Assembly (NCBI GenBank): GCA_964490975.1
Contig: CAZBEQ010000011.1
Coordinates: forward strand, 14,644-78,643
DNA length: 64,000 bases
Reading direction: 5' to 3'
From: DTU013 sp964490975
GTDB lineage: Bacteria; Bacillota; Clostridia; Acetivibrionales; DTU013
A program made the translations under genes and the position numbers. A model generated the notes under the pieces. That model was not told the origin of the DNA and did not search any database. It worked only from the letters and a program-made list of their open reading frames with translations. This document shows, piece by piece, positions 1-9,596 of this stretch. Positions within the stretch are counted from its first letter, which is position 1. Each line of letters starts with the position of its first letter.

Positions 1-646
1 TTTCTCTGTCTATGATACGGGATACCTTCCTAAGCTCTTCCATCAGGTTTTTCTTAGTATGGAGCCTGCCTGCCGTATCACATATCAGCACATCAGCCTT
101 ACGTGCTCTAGCTGCCTGTATGGCATCGTAAATAACAGCTGCAGGATCAGAACCCTCATCCTGTTTAATAAGCTCTACACCAACCCTTTTTGACCATATT
201 TCAAGCTGGTCAATGGCAGCGGCTCTAAAAGTATCGGCAGCAGCAAGAATTACCTTCTTACCCTGCTTATTAAGCATATTTGCGATCTTACCGATTGAAG
301 TGGTTTTGCCGACTCCGTTGACGCCTATTACCATAATAACTGCAGGCGCTGGCTCAATATCAAGCTTCTCAGTTTCTTCTCCCAATATGTCTACAAGAGA
401 CTCCTTTATAAGCTCCTTTATTTTTGAAGGATCTATGATCCTTCTTTCCTTGACCTTCTTTTTCGTATCCTCGATTATCCTTACAGCGGTATCAACTCCA
501 AGATCGGCAGTCACAAGCACTTCCTCGAGCTCGTCAAACAGCTCGTCATCCACCTTTCCGAATGATACCAGCACCTGGTCGATTTTCTCGGTAATACCCT
601 TTCTTGTTTTTGAAAGTCCTTCCTTCAGTTTGTCAAAAAAGCCCAT
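1..646 (-). CDS. ftsY: Signal recognition particle receptor FtsY (3' end cut by window)
   Basis: SRP receptor GTPase that docks ribosome-SRP complexes at the membrane. About 215 N-terminal residues are visible and the gene runs off the left edge. The start MGFFDKLKEG follows AAAGGTGGGA, one base after the smc stop, so the two genes are translationally adjacent. An N domain helical bundle is followed by the G domain: G1 loop GVNGVGKTT, DTFRAAA, and the G3 motif DTAGRLHTKKN. The short acidic A domain typical of E. coli FtsY is missing, as usual in Firmicutes. The order rnc-smc-ftsY is a classic Firmicutes operon. Identification is secure; the C-terminus is not visible. Confidence 0.96.
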   Translation of the reverse strand, partial: MGFFDKLKEGLSKTRKGITEKIDQVLVSFGKVDDELFDELEEVLVTADLGVDTAVRIIEDTKKKVKERRIIDPSKIKELIKESLVDILGEETEKLDIEPAPAVIMVIGVNGVGKTTSIGKIANMLNKQGKKVILAAADTFRAAAIDQLEIWSKRVGVELIKQDEGSDPAAVIYDAIQAARARKADVLICDTAGRLHTKKNLMEELRKVSRIIDRE

Positions 647-647
647 T

Positions 648-3600
648 CTATCCCACCTTTTCTCCCATTTTCATAGATACTATTTTTGAAACGCCATGTT
701 CTTGCATAGTAACTCCATAAAGTGTGTCAGAGCCTTCCATAGTGCCCTTTCTATGCGTTACCATGATAAACTGTGTATTGCTGGAGTAATTCTTTATATA
801 TTCTATAAACCTGTATACATTTGCTTCATCAAGCGCCGCCTCTATTTCGTCAAGAATACAGAATGGTGTAGGCTTGAGCCTCAGTATTGCAAATAACAAC
901 GCTATTGCAGTGAAAGCACGCTCACCGCCGGAGAGAAGCATCATGTTCTGCAGCTTTTTGCCTGGAGGCTGCGCTTCTATATCGATACCGCTTTCCAGTA
1001 CATTTTCCTGATCCACAAGTACCAGGCTTGCCCTTCCTCCATTAAAAAGCTCCCTGAAAACGATGTTGAAGTTCTCGTTTATAAGCTTGAATTGTTCAAG
1101 GAACTGTTTTTTCATGATAGAGGTCATTTCATATATGACCCGGAGCAATTTTTCTCTCGCCTGCTCCATGTCATTTCTCTGTGAATTCATGAATTCATAG
1201 CGTTCTTTGGTCTTCACGTATTCTTCAATTGAAGCAACATTCACAGGCTCCAGCTCTTTGATACTGTTTCTGAGCTCATTGATCCTTTTCTGTGCGGCAG
1301 TAAGGCTCCCTACATCCTTCTTCAACTCCAGTGCAGTTGAATATGTCAACTCGTATTCGTTCCATATCCTGTCCTGCAGTGCTTCCATTTCTGTATCCAG
1401 CTTGGCCTTCTTTACTTCGACTCTGGAGAATTCCTCCTGTAGCAGCAGTATTGTCTTGTTTGCATCATTTATCTTATTGACTGTATCGTACAGATCTTCC
1501 TCCAGGAGCTTCCTCTCCTCTGTAAGCCTGTCCATCTCGAAGATCTTGCCCGACTTCTCTTCGTTATGCTTCCTTATTATCTCGTTAAGGCCACTATTTT
1601 GTTCTTCAAGCTTACCAATATCAATGCTGCATCTCGATTTCTCAAAATCTTTTTTGGATATGTTCTTTGTAATACTTTCCTTCTCCGAATTAAGCCTTTC
1701 AGAATGCTCCTTGACACCCGCAATACTTTCCATTATAGAATTTACAGATATCTTGAAATCAGTTATATCGGCATGCAGCGCGTCACGGACCGTCTGATCC
1801 TCCTTATGCTTTTCCTGATATTCTGCGACAGTTTTCTTAGCTTCGCTAATATCCAGCTCTATCTGTGAAAGCTCACTCTCATACTTTACTATCTCAATAT
1901 TTATATCATTCGTCTGCCGTTCCAGCTGCTCTTTTTCTTGTTTGAGCATTTCTATCCTGGCAGACAGCTTTTTCATATTCTCATCTATCTGCGCTAAATG
2001 GCTTTCATCTCTTATTTTAACCAGTTCATTGTTTTTGATATCAACCGAAATCGAAGAAATTTCCGAATCTATCTGTCCGATATCATCCACGAGCAGCTTT
2101 ATATCCTTTTCCAATGCTGCTTCTGAATCCTTCAGAGTTTTGAGTTCAGCGTCCAGCTCCGTAATCTCCCGGCTTCGGCTCAGAATTCCTGTACCCCTGT
2201 TCTCCAAGCTTCCGCCAGACATTGAACCTCCGGTATTGAGCTGGTCACCTTCCAGAGTGACAATTTTGAAGGAATAACCGAACTTTCTTGCCATTTTGAT
2301 ACCATTATCAAGATGATCGGTAACAACTACCTTCCCCAGCAGGTTTCCAATAATTCCGCTATATTGGGGATCGTACTTTACCAATTCCGAGGCTATACCG
2401 CAAAAGCCTTCGCACTGCGTTATTTTGACCAACGTCGCGTTATCAAAGCTTCTGCCTGTAACAGAGCTTATGGGAAGAAATGTAGCACGTCCAAGCTTGT
2501 TTTTCTTAAGGAATTCAATAGCCTTTTTTGCATCCTCTTCATATTGTGTTACTATGTTTTGCAGCGCACTGCCAAGAGTTATCTCTATTGCTGTCTCGTA
2601 TTTCTTATCAACCTCGATCAGCTGTGCAAGCGCGCCATGTATGCCTTTCCCAAACTCAGGTGATTCATGGCAGGCTTGAAGAACCTCGCGAACGCTTCTG
2701 TTATAGCCCTCAAGATTTTGTTCCATTTCCTTGAGCGTTTTAGCTCTTGAAGCCTTGAACTGTATGTCGGATCTATTCTTGCTCTGCTTTGTCCTTGATT
2801 CCTCAAGGATTTTATCTGATTCTGTACGTTCCTCTAATAACTCCTTCTGTTTAGCTTTCTGCTTTTTTATTTGTTCATCGGCATGCCTGACACTTTCAGT
2901 TAAGTCCTCCTTTTTCATCTTTTCCCTGTCATTTTCGATCAGGTTTTGGTAAACCTCACTGTCTATGCTGCGCTTGCGCTTTTGTATGTTTTCTATATGT
3001 GACTTTACATTGTTGATCTGAAGCTTTTTGTCAGACTGTATGTCCATTTTGTCCATAATGCCTGACTTCATCAATTCTATATTTCGCTCATCCTCTGATA
3101 GAGTCTTGAGCAGTTCTTCCATTTGTCTTTCATACTCAGACAGCTTATTACTGTAATCACCGAGCTGCTTCTCAAGGTATTTGAGCTTATTCTGCTTTCC
3201 GGCTTCTTCTTTATCCAGTTCTTTTATCTTTTCTTCAAGTTCAGCCTTCTCTGCATCGAGACGCTCGATATTTTGCTGCAAATTACCTATCTTTTCGTTA
3301 TTGACCTTGATTTCGGAGTTGCAGCGTTCAAGGTTGCCCTCCATTTCATAAAACTGCTGCCTGACGGCTTCCAGCCTCTCATCCATGGATTTGAGCAGAT
3401 CGGTTTTATCCTTGTTTGAGCCTGTGATCTCATCAAGCTTCCTGTTTTCAGCCTCCATCTGATCCTTAACTGTCTTATACTGTTCGTCAAGGAGCTTTAG
3501 CCTTTCACGAAATTTCTCCATACTGTCCAGATATACATTGACCTCAAGTACCTTCAGATCCTCTCTGAGATGAAGAAATCTGCGTGCTGTTTCAGATTGC

Positions 3601-4220
3601 TGCTTCAGTGGTTCCAGCTGTGTTTCAAGCTCTGTTATTATATCGTTTATCCTCTCGAGATTCTGCCTTGTCATTTCAAGCTTTTTCTCGGCTTCCTGCT
3701 TTCTTACCTTATACTTCATTATTCCGGAGGCTTCTTCGAATATATGCCTTCTATCTTCTGAACGTGTGCTCAATATTTCATCGACCCTGCCCTGGCCGAT
3801 GACTGAATAACCATCTTTGCCAATGCCTGTGTCCAGCAGCAGTTCATTAATATCCTTTAGCCTGCAGGCGGATTTATTTATCAGGTACTCGCTCTCTCCT
3901 GAACGGTAAACCCTTCTTGTGATAGTGACCTCGGCATATTCTATGGGAAGTGAAGAATCTGAATTGTCCAAAGTGATTGAAACCTCTGCAAATCCGAGAG
4001 GCTTTCTGTGCTCGGTACCGGCAAATATAACGTCTTCCATCTTAGTGCCGCGGAGTGTTTTTATACTTTGCTCGCCCAGGACCCATCTGATGCCATCTGC
4101 AATATTACTCTTTCCGCTGCCGTTAGGTCCGACTACGGATGTTATACCGCCGTTGAAATCAAGACAGATTTTATCGGCAAATGATTTGAAGCCTTGCAGA
4201 TCTAGTCTTTTTAAGTACAA
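648..4220 (-). CDS. smc: Chromosome segregation ATPase SMC
   Basis: Structural maintenance of chromosomes protein, about 1190 aa, which works with ScpA and ScpB (both also in this window) in DNA compaction and segregation. The N-terminal Walker A is GPNGSGKSN. Two long coiled coils (about residues 165-500 and 670-1010) flank a hinge near 510-660. The C-terminus carries the ABC signature LLSGGERAFTA and Walker B CILDEIEAALDEAN. I start it at a TTG (4220), giving (M)YLKRLDLQGFKSFADK, the normal family N-terminus. A run of seven G lies 5 bases upstream. A longer reading from an ATG at 4241 would add seven residues upstream and swallow the ribosome site. It sits in a run with rnc and ftsY. Confidence 0.97.
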   Translation of the reverse strand: MYLKRLDLQGFKSFADKICLDFNGGITSVVGPNGSGKSNIADGIRWVLGEQSIKTLRGTKMEDVIFAGTEHRKPLGFAEVSITLDNSDSSLPIEYAEVTITRRVYRSGESEYLINKSACRLKDINELLLDTGIGKDGYSVIGQGRVDEILSTRSEDRRHIFEEASGIMKYKVRKQEAEKKLEMTRQNLERINDIITELETQLEPLKQQSETARRFLHLREDLKVLEVNVYLDSMEKFRERLKLLDEQYKTVKDQMEAENRKLDEITGSNKDKTDLLKSMDERLEAVRQQFYEMEGNLERCNSEIKVNNEKIGNLQQNIERLDAEKAELEEKIKELDKEEAGKQNKLKYLEKQLGDYSNKLSEYERQMEELLKTLSEDERNIELMKSGIMDKMDIQSDKKLQINNVKSHIENIQKRKRSIDSEVYQNLIENDREKMKKEDLTESVRHADEQIKKQKAKQKELLEERTESDKILEESRTKQSKNRSDIQFKASRAKTLKEMEQNLEGYNRSVREVLQACHESPEFGKGIHGALAQLIEVDKKYETAIEITLGSALQNIVTQYEEDAKKAIEFLKKNKLGRATFLPISSVTGRSFDNATLVKITQCEGFCGIASELVKYDPQYSGIIGNLLGKVVVTDHLDNGIKMARKFGYSFKIVTLEGDQLNTGGSMSGGSLENRGTGILSRSREITELDAELKTLKDSEAALEKDIKLLVDDIGQIDSEISSISVDIKNNELVKIRDESHLAQIDENMKKLSARIEMLKQEKEQLERQTNDINIEIVKYESELSQIELDISEAKKTVAEYQEKHKEDQTVRDALHADITDFKISVNSIMESIAGVKEHSERLNSEKESITKNISKKDFEKSRCSIDIGKLEEQNSGLNEIIRKHNEEKSGKIFEMDRLTEERKLLEEDLYDTVNKINDANKTILLLQEEFSRVEVKKAKLDTEMEALQDRIWNEYELTYSTALELKKDVGSLTAAQKRINELRNSIKELEPVNVASIEEYVKTKERYEFMNSQRNDMEQAREKLLRVIYEMTSIMKKQFLEQFKLINENFNIVFRELFNGGRASLVLVDQENVLESGIDIEAQPPGKKLQNMMLLSGGERAFTAIALLFAILRLKPTPFCILDEIEAALDEANVYRFIEYIKNYSSNTQFIMVTHRKGTMEGSDTLYGVTMQEHGVSKIVSMKMGEKVG

Positions 4221-4319
4221 ATGGACCCCCCCGTATGTCAATAGTGCATTCTAATTTTAACATAAATCATGACTTATTCAACAATATTTAACTTACATAT
4301 GCCAGCTACAGCTACAGCT

Positions 4320-5372
4320 TCAGCTTTGAGCCGGATAGGACGTACAGGATACAGCTGTACAAAATATTTCCCTGGAAAGCTCCGCCGAGGACAGTATCTT
4401 GATATTGCTGAATCCGTACTTGTTTTTCAGGTAATGGATATTTGACTTTCTTTGACCTGTTACGTGGGATATATTAAAAATGCCGGTATGTATTATGATT
4501 TCTTTTGCTTTTTGCAATCCTTCAAATATAATGATTTTTTCTATTCTCATGAGGGCCAGTCTGGATTCGACTAATTGCCTGAATGCAGAATGTATTGGTC
4601 CCGCAACGACATCGGAATCATTGCCTTCATTAATGTTGTCGGTGGGCTGAAGGCCTATCCTTATCACATTTATTCCTTTATCCTCATACAGCTTGAGCAG
4701 CTCTGCACAGATATCTACTGCTTCATCCAGGCTTTGCGGTTTGTAGCGTCCGCTTTCCATAAGACGTTCCAGACCGGTTCCCTTGATTACAAGTACCGGA
4801 TAGATCCTAACAATTTCAGGTGAAATTGAAATTACCTTTTTTGCTGTATCTATGCACTTTTCCCTTGTATCGCAGGGTAAACCGGTCATTGTCTGGATCC
4901 CCAGTCTAAAGCCCATACTCTTTATCAGTTCCGATGATTTGTATACTACGTTTGCATCATGTCCGCGACAGCTTGCCTTGAGTACGTCGTCATCCAGGCT
5001 CTGAACACCAAGTTCAATTGTTCTGACACCATATCTTTTAAGCATCATCAAAATTTCTTCATCGATGCAGTCCGGTCTTGTAGATAACCTTATTTCTGCC
5101 ACCTTGCCGATGGATACATATTTATAAGCCTGCTGCAGAAAGCTCTCCTGAACATCCTTTGGAATAGCTGTAAAGCTGCCTCCGTAGAATGCGATCTCTA
5201 CAAACGAGCTCTGCTTTATAGTGCTCAAATGCTCTTCAATGATTTCAGGTATTTTTTCAGTGGTCATTTCCTCAAGCTGTCCGCTTATTTTCTTTTGATT
5301 ACAGAAAATACAGTCATTCGGGCATCCTTTATGAGGAACAAAAATTGGAATAATAACATGTTTAGCGCTCAT
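4320..5372 (-). CDS. Elp3-like radical SAM protein
   Basis: A 350-residue radical SAM protein of the Elp3/oxygen-independent type (COG1243-like). The [4Fe-4S] motif is at the N-terminus, CPNDCIFC (CxxxCxxC). It is followed by a glycine-rich SAM site (FYGGSFTAI) and a TIM-barrel region with RLSTRPDCI and ELGVQSLDD. The GNAT acetyltransferase domain of true Elp3 is absent as a recognisable block. The C-terminal 80 residues are less conserved, and the extreme end is Cys-rich (FCTAVSCTSY). The start ATG overlaps the rnc stop (ATGA), so translation is coupled. Genes of this type commonly lie between rnc and smc in Clostridia. The substrate is unknown; a tRNA-modification role is only inference. 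Confidence 0.85.
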   Translation of the reverse strand: MSAKHVIIPIFVPHKGCPNDCIFCNQKKISGQLEEMTTEKIPEIIEEHLSTIKQSSFVEIAFYGGSFTAIPKDVQESFLQQAYKYVSIGKVAEIRLSTRPDCIDEEILMMLKRYGVRTIELGVQSLDDDVLKASCRGHDANVVYKSSELIKSMGFRLGIQTMTGLPCDTREKCIDTAKKVISISPEIVRIYPVLVIKGTGLERLMESGRYKPQSLDEAVDICAELLKLYEDKGINVIRIGLQPTDNINEGNDSDVVAGPIHSAFRQLVESRLALMRIEKIIIFEGLQKAKEIIIHTGIFNISHVTGQRKSNIHYLKNKYGFSNIKILSSAELSREIFCTAVSCTSYPAQS

Positions 5373-6085
5373 TTGTTCACCAACTCCAATGCCGCCTTTG
5401 CAGCATTTTGTTCTGCTTCCTTTTTCGTTCGCCCCTCACCTGTTCCATAAGATTTATTTCCGACTAAAAGCTGGGCAACGAATATTTTGTCATGGTCGGG
5501 GCCTTTTTCATCAAGTATTTTGTAAGTTATATGCTGATCACTCTGCTTTTGGATCATTTCTTGAAAATGTGTTTTGTAATCCTTAAATACTTCTTTGTTA
5601 TTGATGTTGCGGTAAATCTCCTCCATTGACCTCAGGATGAAGCTACCGGCGTTTTCTATGCCGCCATCCAGGTAGATAGCACCAATCAGCGCTTCAAAAG
5701 CATCTGAAAGTATCGATGTCCGTTTTCTGCCGCCTGTGTTTTCTTCCCCCCTGCCAAGATACAAATACTCGCCAAGGCTTATTTTATCCGCACATTTCAT
5801 TAAAGAAGACTCACAGACTATTGCTGCTCTTGTTTTTGTCAATTCGCCCTCGGGAAGCTCGGGGTGCTTTTTGTATATATAATCACTAGTGATTATATTG
5901 AGTACAGAATCGCCTAGAAACTCAAGCCTTTCATTGCTTGTTAAGCCTTCGGCCCTTCTTTCATTGGCATATGAGCTATGTGTAAGTGCCAGCTGCAAAT
6001 TACCTTTATCTTTAAAATGGTATCCGATAACATCTTCAAGTTCCTTTAGCCTGCTTATAACTTCAGGTTTCAATTCTCTACCCAT
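5369..6085 (-). CDS. rnc: Ribonuclease III
   Basis: Double-strand-specific endoribonuclease for rRNA and mRNA processing, 238 aa. The RNase III signature NERLEFLGDSVLNI carries the catalytic acidic residues; a second acidic cluster is in LSDAFEALIGAIYLDGG. The C-terminal dsRNA-binding domain (about residues 165-235) ends GRTKKEAEQNAAKAALE. The start at 6085 (MGRELKPEV) has AAGGAG 6 bases upstream. The in-frame extension to 6130 adds a non-homologous hydrophobic stretch and was rejected. The stop overlaps the next gene's start. First gene of the rnc-rSAM-smc-ftsY run. Confidence 0.97.
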   Translation of the reverse strand: MGRELKPEVISRLKELEDVIGYHFKDKGNLQLALTHSSYANERRAEGLTSNERLEFLGDSVLNIITSDYIYKKHPELPEGELTKTRAAIVCESSLMKCADKISLGEYLYLGRGEENTGGRKRTSILSDAFEALIGAIYLDGGIENAGSFILRSMEEIYRNINNKEVFKDYKTHFQEMIQKQSDQHITYKILDEKGPDHDKIFVAQLLVGNKSYGTGEGRTKKEAEQNAAKAALELVNK

Positions 6086-6107
6086 TTTTTGCTCCTTATT
6101 GCACAGC

Positions 6108-6143
6108 GAAAAACTTAAAGGCAGGAACAATATCCCCGCCTTT
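6108..6143 (-). terminator. Probable terminator after fabF
   Basis: On the minus strand AAAGGCGGG pairs with CCTGCCTTT (one wobble) around an 8-base loop, followed by AAGTTTTTCG. It lies between the fabF stop and the rnc ribosome-binding site, so it would separate the fatty acid genes from the rnc-smc run, perhaps only partly because the T-run is short. Confidence 0.55.
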
Positions 6144-6199
6144 AATAGATTCTACCTCATTTTTTATTATCATGCAAATATCAAATATTTATGTCCGGC

Positions 6200-7438
6200 T
6201 TATTCGCTATATTTTTTCAATACCAATGCTGCATTGTGACCTCCGAAGCCAAGAGCATTTGATAATGCGTATTTTATATCAGCCGGCCTGCTTTTATTTG
6301 GGACATAATCAAGGTCACATTCCGGATCAGGGTTTATATGGTTTATTGTAGGAGGAATAATTCCATCCCTGAGCGCCATAGCTGTAATAATAGCTTCAAC
6401 TGCTCCGGCTGCTCCGAGCAAATGACCTGTCATAGATTTTGTAGAGCTTACGGCCAGCTTTTGTACATAATCGCCGAATACGCTTTTGATAACCTTGGTT
6501 TCACCCACATCATTCAATGGCGTCGATGTTCCGTGAGCATTAACGTATCCGATATCTTCAGGCTTAATACCTGCATCTTGTATTGCATTCATCATTGATC
6601 TGATCCCTCCGATACCATTTGGTGAAGGGGCTGTGATATGATAAGCATCACATGTGCAGCCATAGCCGACGATCTCTCCGAGAATTAATGCTCCTCTGTT
6701 CCTGGCATGCTCGTATTCTTCGAGTACCAGTATACCTGAGCCTTCGCCCATTATGAAGCCGTCGCGGTCCTTGTCAAATGGCCTGCAGGCTGTTACGGGA
6801 TCAGGATTCGTAGAAAGTGCTTTGTTTGAGCAGAAGCCTGCAAGGGCCAATTCTGTGATAGCTGCTTCTGCCCCGCCTGTTACCATTATATCGACATCCC
6901 CGCGTTGGATAACTCTAAAGGCGTCACCTATTGCATTGTTGCTTGATGCACAGGCGGTAACGACACATTCATTGAAGCCCTGCAGGTTGTATTCTATCGC
7001 TATTCTTCCGGCTGCCATATTTGCGATCATAGATGTTATAAAGAACGGGCTGACTCTTCCGGGACCTTTTACTGAAAGTGTCTGATGCTGATCCTCAAGA
7101 GTCTTGATACCGCCTACTCCTGAACCTATGATACAACCTGCCCTGAAGCTGTCCTCTTTTTCCATATCCAGTCCTGACATTTCTATTGCCATTTTCGCTG
7201 CAGCTAGAGCATACTGTGTAAAAACATCCATTCGTTTGGCTTCTTTTTTATCGATATAGTCAGTTGGCTCAAAATTCTTGATCTCCGAAGCTACCTTAGC
7301 ATCATAATTTGTTGTATCGAACTTTGTTATGAGGCTGATCCCGTTTTTTCCTTCACATATCGAATTCCAGAAGTTTTCAAGGCCTAAGCCTAAAGAATGT
7401 ACTACTCCCATACCTGTTATTACTACTCGCTTTTTCAT
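6200..7438 (-). CDS. fabF: Beta-ketoacyl-ACP synthase II
   Basis: Condensing enzyme that elongates acyl-ACP with malonyl-ACP in type II fatty acid synthesis, 412 aa. The catalytic triad is visible: Cys163 in VVTACASSNNA, a histidine in NAHGTSTPLND and a histidine in TGHLLGAAGAVE. The C-terminal NALGFGGHNAALV is also family-typical. The start is the ATG at 7438, 6 bases after AGGAGG. A TTG one codon earlier is too close to that site. It is separated from acpP by a strong terminator, so fabF may have its own promoter in the AT-rich 100 bases upstream. Confidence 0.97.
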   Translation of the reverse strand: MKKRVVITGMGVVHSLGLGLENFWNSICEGKNGISLITKFDTTNYDAKVASEIKNFEPTDYIDKKEAKRMDVFTQYALAAAKMAIEMSGLDMEKEDSFRAGCIIGSGVGGIKTLEDQHQTLSVKGPGRVSPFFITSMIANMAAGRIAIEYNLQGFNECVVTACASSNNAIGDAFRVIQRGDVDIMVTGGAEAAITELALAGFCSNKALSTNPDPVTACRPFDKDRDGFIMGEGSGILVLEEYEHARNRGALILGEIVGYGCTCDAYHITAPSPNGIGGIRSMMNAIQDAGIKPEDIGYVNAHGTSTPLNDVGETKVIKSVFGDYVQKLAVSSTKSMTGHLLGAAGAVEAIITAMALRDGIIPPTINHINPDPECDLDYVPNKSRPADIKYALSNALGFGGHNAALVLKKYSE

Positions 7439-7540
7439 CAAAATCCTCCTAGCGGATAACTTTACAGATTTAAGATTAATATGAGTTATTTAAATGATAT
7501 AGTATTATCATTATTGTTAATAAGAAAGCTGATCGATATA

Positions 7541-7570
7541 AAAAAAAGTCCCAATTCAGGGACTTTTTTT
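7541..7570 (-). terminator. Terminator after acpP (bidirectional shape)
   Basis: A perfect 5-bp stem GTCCC/GGGAC at 7548-7563, flanked by seven A and eight T. It begins at the acpP stop codon. It should end the fapR-acpP transcript on the minus strand before fabF. Confidence 0.85.
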
Positions 7571-7797
7571 TATGTGTTATTTTTAATGTAGTCTACGGCA
7601 TCTCCCACCGAAGCTATCTTTTCAGCTTCATTATCCGGAATCTCAATATCAAATTCCTCTTCGAGAGCCATTATCAATTCAACGATATCAAGTGAATCTG
7701 CACCCAAATCGTCTATGAAGGATGATTCCATAGTAACTTCATCTTCTTCAACACCTAATTGCTCGACAATAATTTTCTTTACCTTTTCGAAAACCAT
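7570..7797 (-). CDS. acpP: Acyl carrier protein
   Basis: 75-aa acyl carrier of type II fatty acid synthesis. The 4'-phosphopantetheine attachment serine is Ser35 in DDLGADSLDIVEL. The protein is strongly acidic and helical, as usual for the family. The start MVFEKVKKI follows GGAGGTGAATGT. An in-frame upstream extension would consist of the ribosome site itself and was rejected. The stop codon abuts the terminator. It lies downstream of fabG in the fapR-plsX-fabH-fabD-fabG-acpP operon. Confidence 0.98.
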   Translation of the reverse strand: MVFEKVKKIIVEQLGVEEDEVTMESSFIDDLGADSLDIVELIMALEEEFDIEIPDNEAEKIASVGDAVDYIKNNT

Positions 7798-7888
7798 ACA
7801 TTCACCTCCTCCCAAAGAGGGTAATTATATATAATAATTCCCAGTAAATGTTATGCCTGCTTTGGCCAACTTTTACATAAAGATATTA

Positions 7889-8632
7889 TTACATAACAAG
7901 TCCGCCGTCAATATCTATTACCTGTCCTGTTACGTACGCAGAATCATCTGAAGCGAGAAATGCTACAACATTAGCCACATCTTCCGGTGTCCCGAACCGT
8001 CCGAGCGGAATGTTCTCAAGATACTTTTCCCTAACTTCCTCAGGCAATACATTAGTCATATTGCTTTCAATGATTCCAGGTGTCACAGCATTACAGGTAA
8101 TTCCTCTTGAAGCAAATTCTTTTGCGGTTGTTTTGGTCAATCCTATCAATCCGGCTTTTGAAGCGGAATAATTAGCCTGCCCATGATTGCCGTACCTTCC
8201 GGCTACTGATGAAATATTAACGATTCTTCCGTACTTTTGTTTCATCATCTGCTTCGCTGCAAGCTTTGTGCATAAGAATGCGCCCTTTAGATTAATGTCC
8301 AGAACGATATCCCAGTCGTCTTCGGACATCATGGCAAAAGGTTTATCTTTCGTTATTCCTGCATTGTTTACAAGTATATCAAGACTCCCAAAGGCTTCTA
8401 CTGCTACCTTTACCATAGCCTTAACGTCATCCTGATTTCTTACGTCGCCTTTAGTGACGGCATAATTATAACCGGCTTTTTTGAACTCTGCGGCTGTCTC
8501 ATCAATAAATTCCGACCCTGGTGTGCCATTCAAAACCACATTGGCACCCAATGAAGCAAGCTTCAAAGCTATAGCTTTACCGATGCCCCTTGCGGATCCG
8601 GTTATTACAGCGGTTTTCCCACTAAAAAGCAT
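7889..8632 (-). CDS. fabG: 3-oxoacyl-ACP reductase
   Basis: NADPH-dependent short-chain dehydrogenase reducing 3-oxoacyl-ACP, 247 aa. The Rossmann glycine motif TGSARGIG is at residues 11-18. NNAG and the catalytic Ser-Tyr-Lys set (NISSVAG, then YSASK) are present. The C-terminus (VTGQVIDIDGGLVM) is characteristic of FabG rather than of other SDRs. AGGAGG lies about 10 bases upstream. It sits between fabD and acpP, as expected. Confidence 0.97.
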   Translation of the reverse strand: MLFSGKTAVITGSARGIGKAIALKLASLGANVVLNGTPGSEFIDETAAEFKKAGYNYAVTKGDVRNQDDVKAMVKVAVEAFGSLDILVNNAGITKDKPFAMMSEDDWDIVLDINLKGAFLCTKLAAKQMMKQKYGRIVNISSVAGRYGNHGQANYSASKAGLIGLTKTTAKEFASRGITCNAVTPGIIESNMTNVLPEEVREKYLENIPLGRFGTPEDVANVVAFLASDDSAYVTGQVIDIDGGLVM

Positions 8633-8652
8633 TGTCCCGGCTTCCTCCTATC

Positions 8653-9588
8653 CTATGCTCCTATTTCCCCCAGAACCTTTTCCAATGACTCAATATCCTC
8701 TATATTAAAGCTTCTGGCTTCTTTATTGATTTTTTTCATAAATCCGCTCAGAACCTTTCCGGGGCCAATTTCAATAAATGTATCAACTCCATGCTCAAGC
8801 ATTAGTTTGATGGTATCCTCCCACAGAACGGGGCTGCTGACCTGTCTGACAAGCGTATCCTTGATATCAGATGGTGACTTGATTATTTCAGCTGTCACAT
8901 TAGCTACAAGTGGTGTTATAAAATCTGAAAACACGACATTTTCAAGCTCAGAAAGCAGTCTCTCACCTGCCGGCCTTAGCATTCTGCAATGGAACGGCGC
9001 GCTGACAGCGAGTAATACTGCTCTTTTAGCGCCCTTACTGCTGCATAATTCTATTGCTTTTTCCACAGCCTTCGTTTCACCAGCTATTGATATCTGTCCC
9101 GGACAATTGAAATTAGCGGGTTCAACAATACCATAAGCAGAGGCTTCCTTGCAGCATTCCAACACAACCTCTCTTCCAAGGCCGAGAATTGCAGCCATTT
9201 TACCCATACCAAGAGGAACTGCTTCCTGCATGTATTTGCCTCTTTTTTTAACAAGGGCTACAGCTGTTTTAAAGTCGACAGTCCCTGAAGCGACATGAGC
9301 TGAGTATTCACCAAGACTCAAACCAGCGGTAAAATCAGGTTTGATTTCATTTTCCAGCAATGGCTGAAGACATGCGATACTTGCGGTAACTATCGCAGGT
9401 TGTGTGTTCTCAGTTATCTTAAGCGTTTCCTCATCGCCTTCGAATATCATTTGTTTCATATCCAAGCCAAGCGCTTCCGAGGCTTGATCGAATATATCAG
9501 ATGCAGACTGGTACATTGAGGCTATTTCTTTCCCCATACCAATATATTGCGCTCCCTGACCCGGGAAAATAAATGCGGTCTTACCCAT
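8653..9588 (-). CDS. fabD: Malonyl-CoA:ACP transacylase
   Basis: Transfers malonyl from CoA to ACP, 311 aa. Motifs are FPGQGAQYIGMG near the start, the nucleophile Ser91 in GLSLGEYSAH, and a downstream catalytic histidine in APFHCRM. The start at 9588 (MGKTAFIFPGQGAQ) is preceded by GGGGGG. An upstream in-frame start would run into fabH. Separated from the fabH stop by only 8 bases. Confidence 0.97.
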   Translation of the reverse strand: MGKTAFIFPGQGAQYIGMGKEIASMYQSASDIFDQASEALGLDMKQMIFEGDEETLKITENTQPAIVTASIACLQPLLENEIKPDFTAGLSLGEYSAHVASGTVDFKTAVALVKKRGKYMQEAVPLGMGKMAAILGLGREVVLECCKEASAYGIVEPANFNCPGQISIAGETKAVEKAIELCSSKGAKRAVLLAVSAPFHCRMLRPAGERLLSELENVVFSDFITPLVANVTAEIIKSPSDIKDTLVRQVSSPVLWEDTIKLMLEHGVDTFIEIGPGKVLSGFMKKINKEARSFNIEDIESLEKVLGEIGA

Positions 9589-9596
9589 AAGCCCCC

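Noticed and set aside
1207..1797. 196-residue plus-strand open frame opposite smc
   Set aside because: Antisense to well-conserved coiled-coil codons, low-complexity Ser/Leu content, no ribosome site; a shadow frame.
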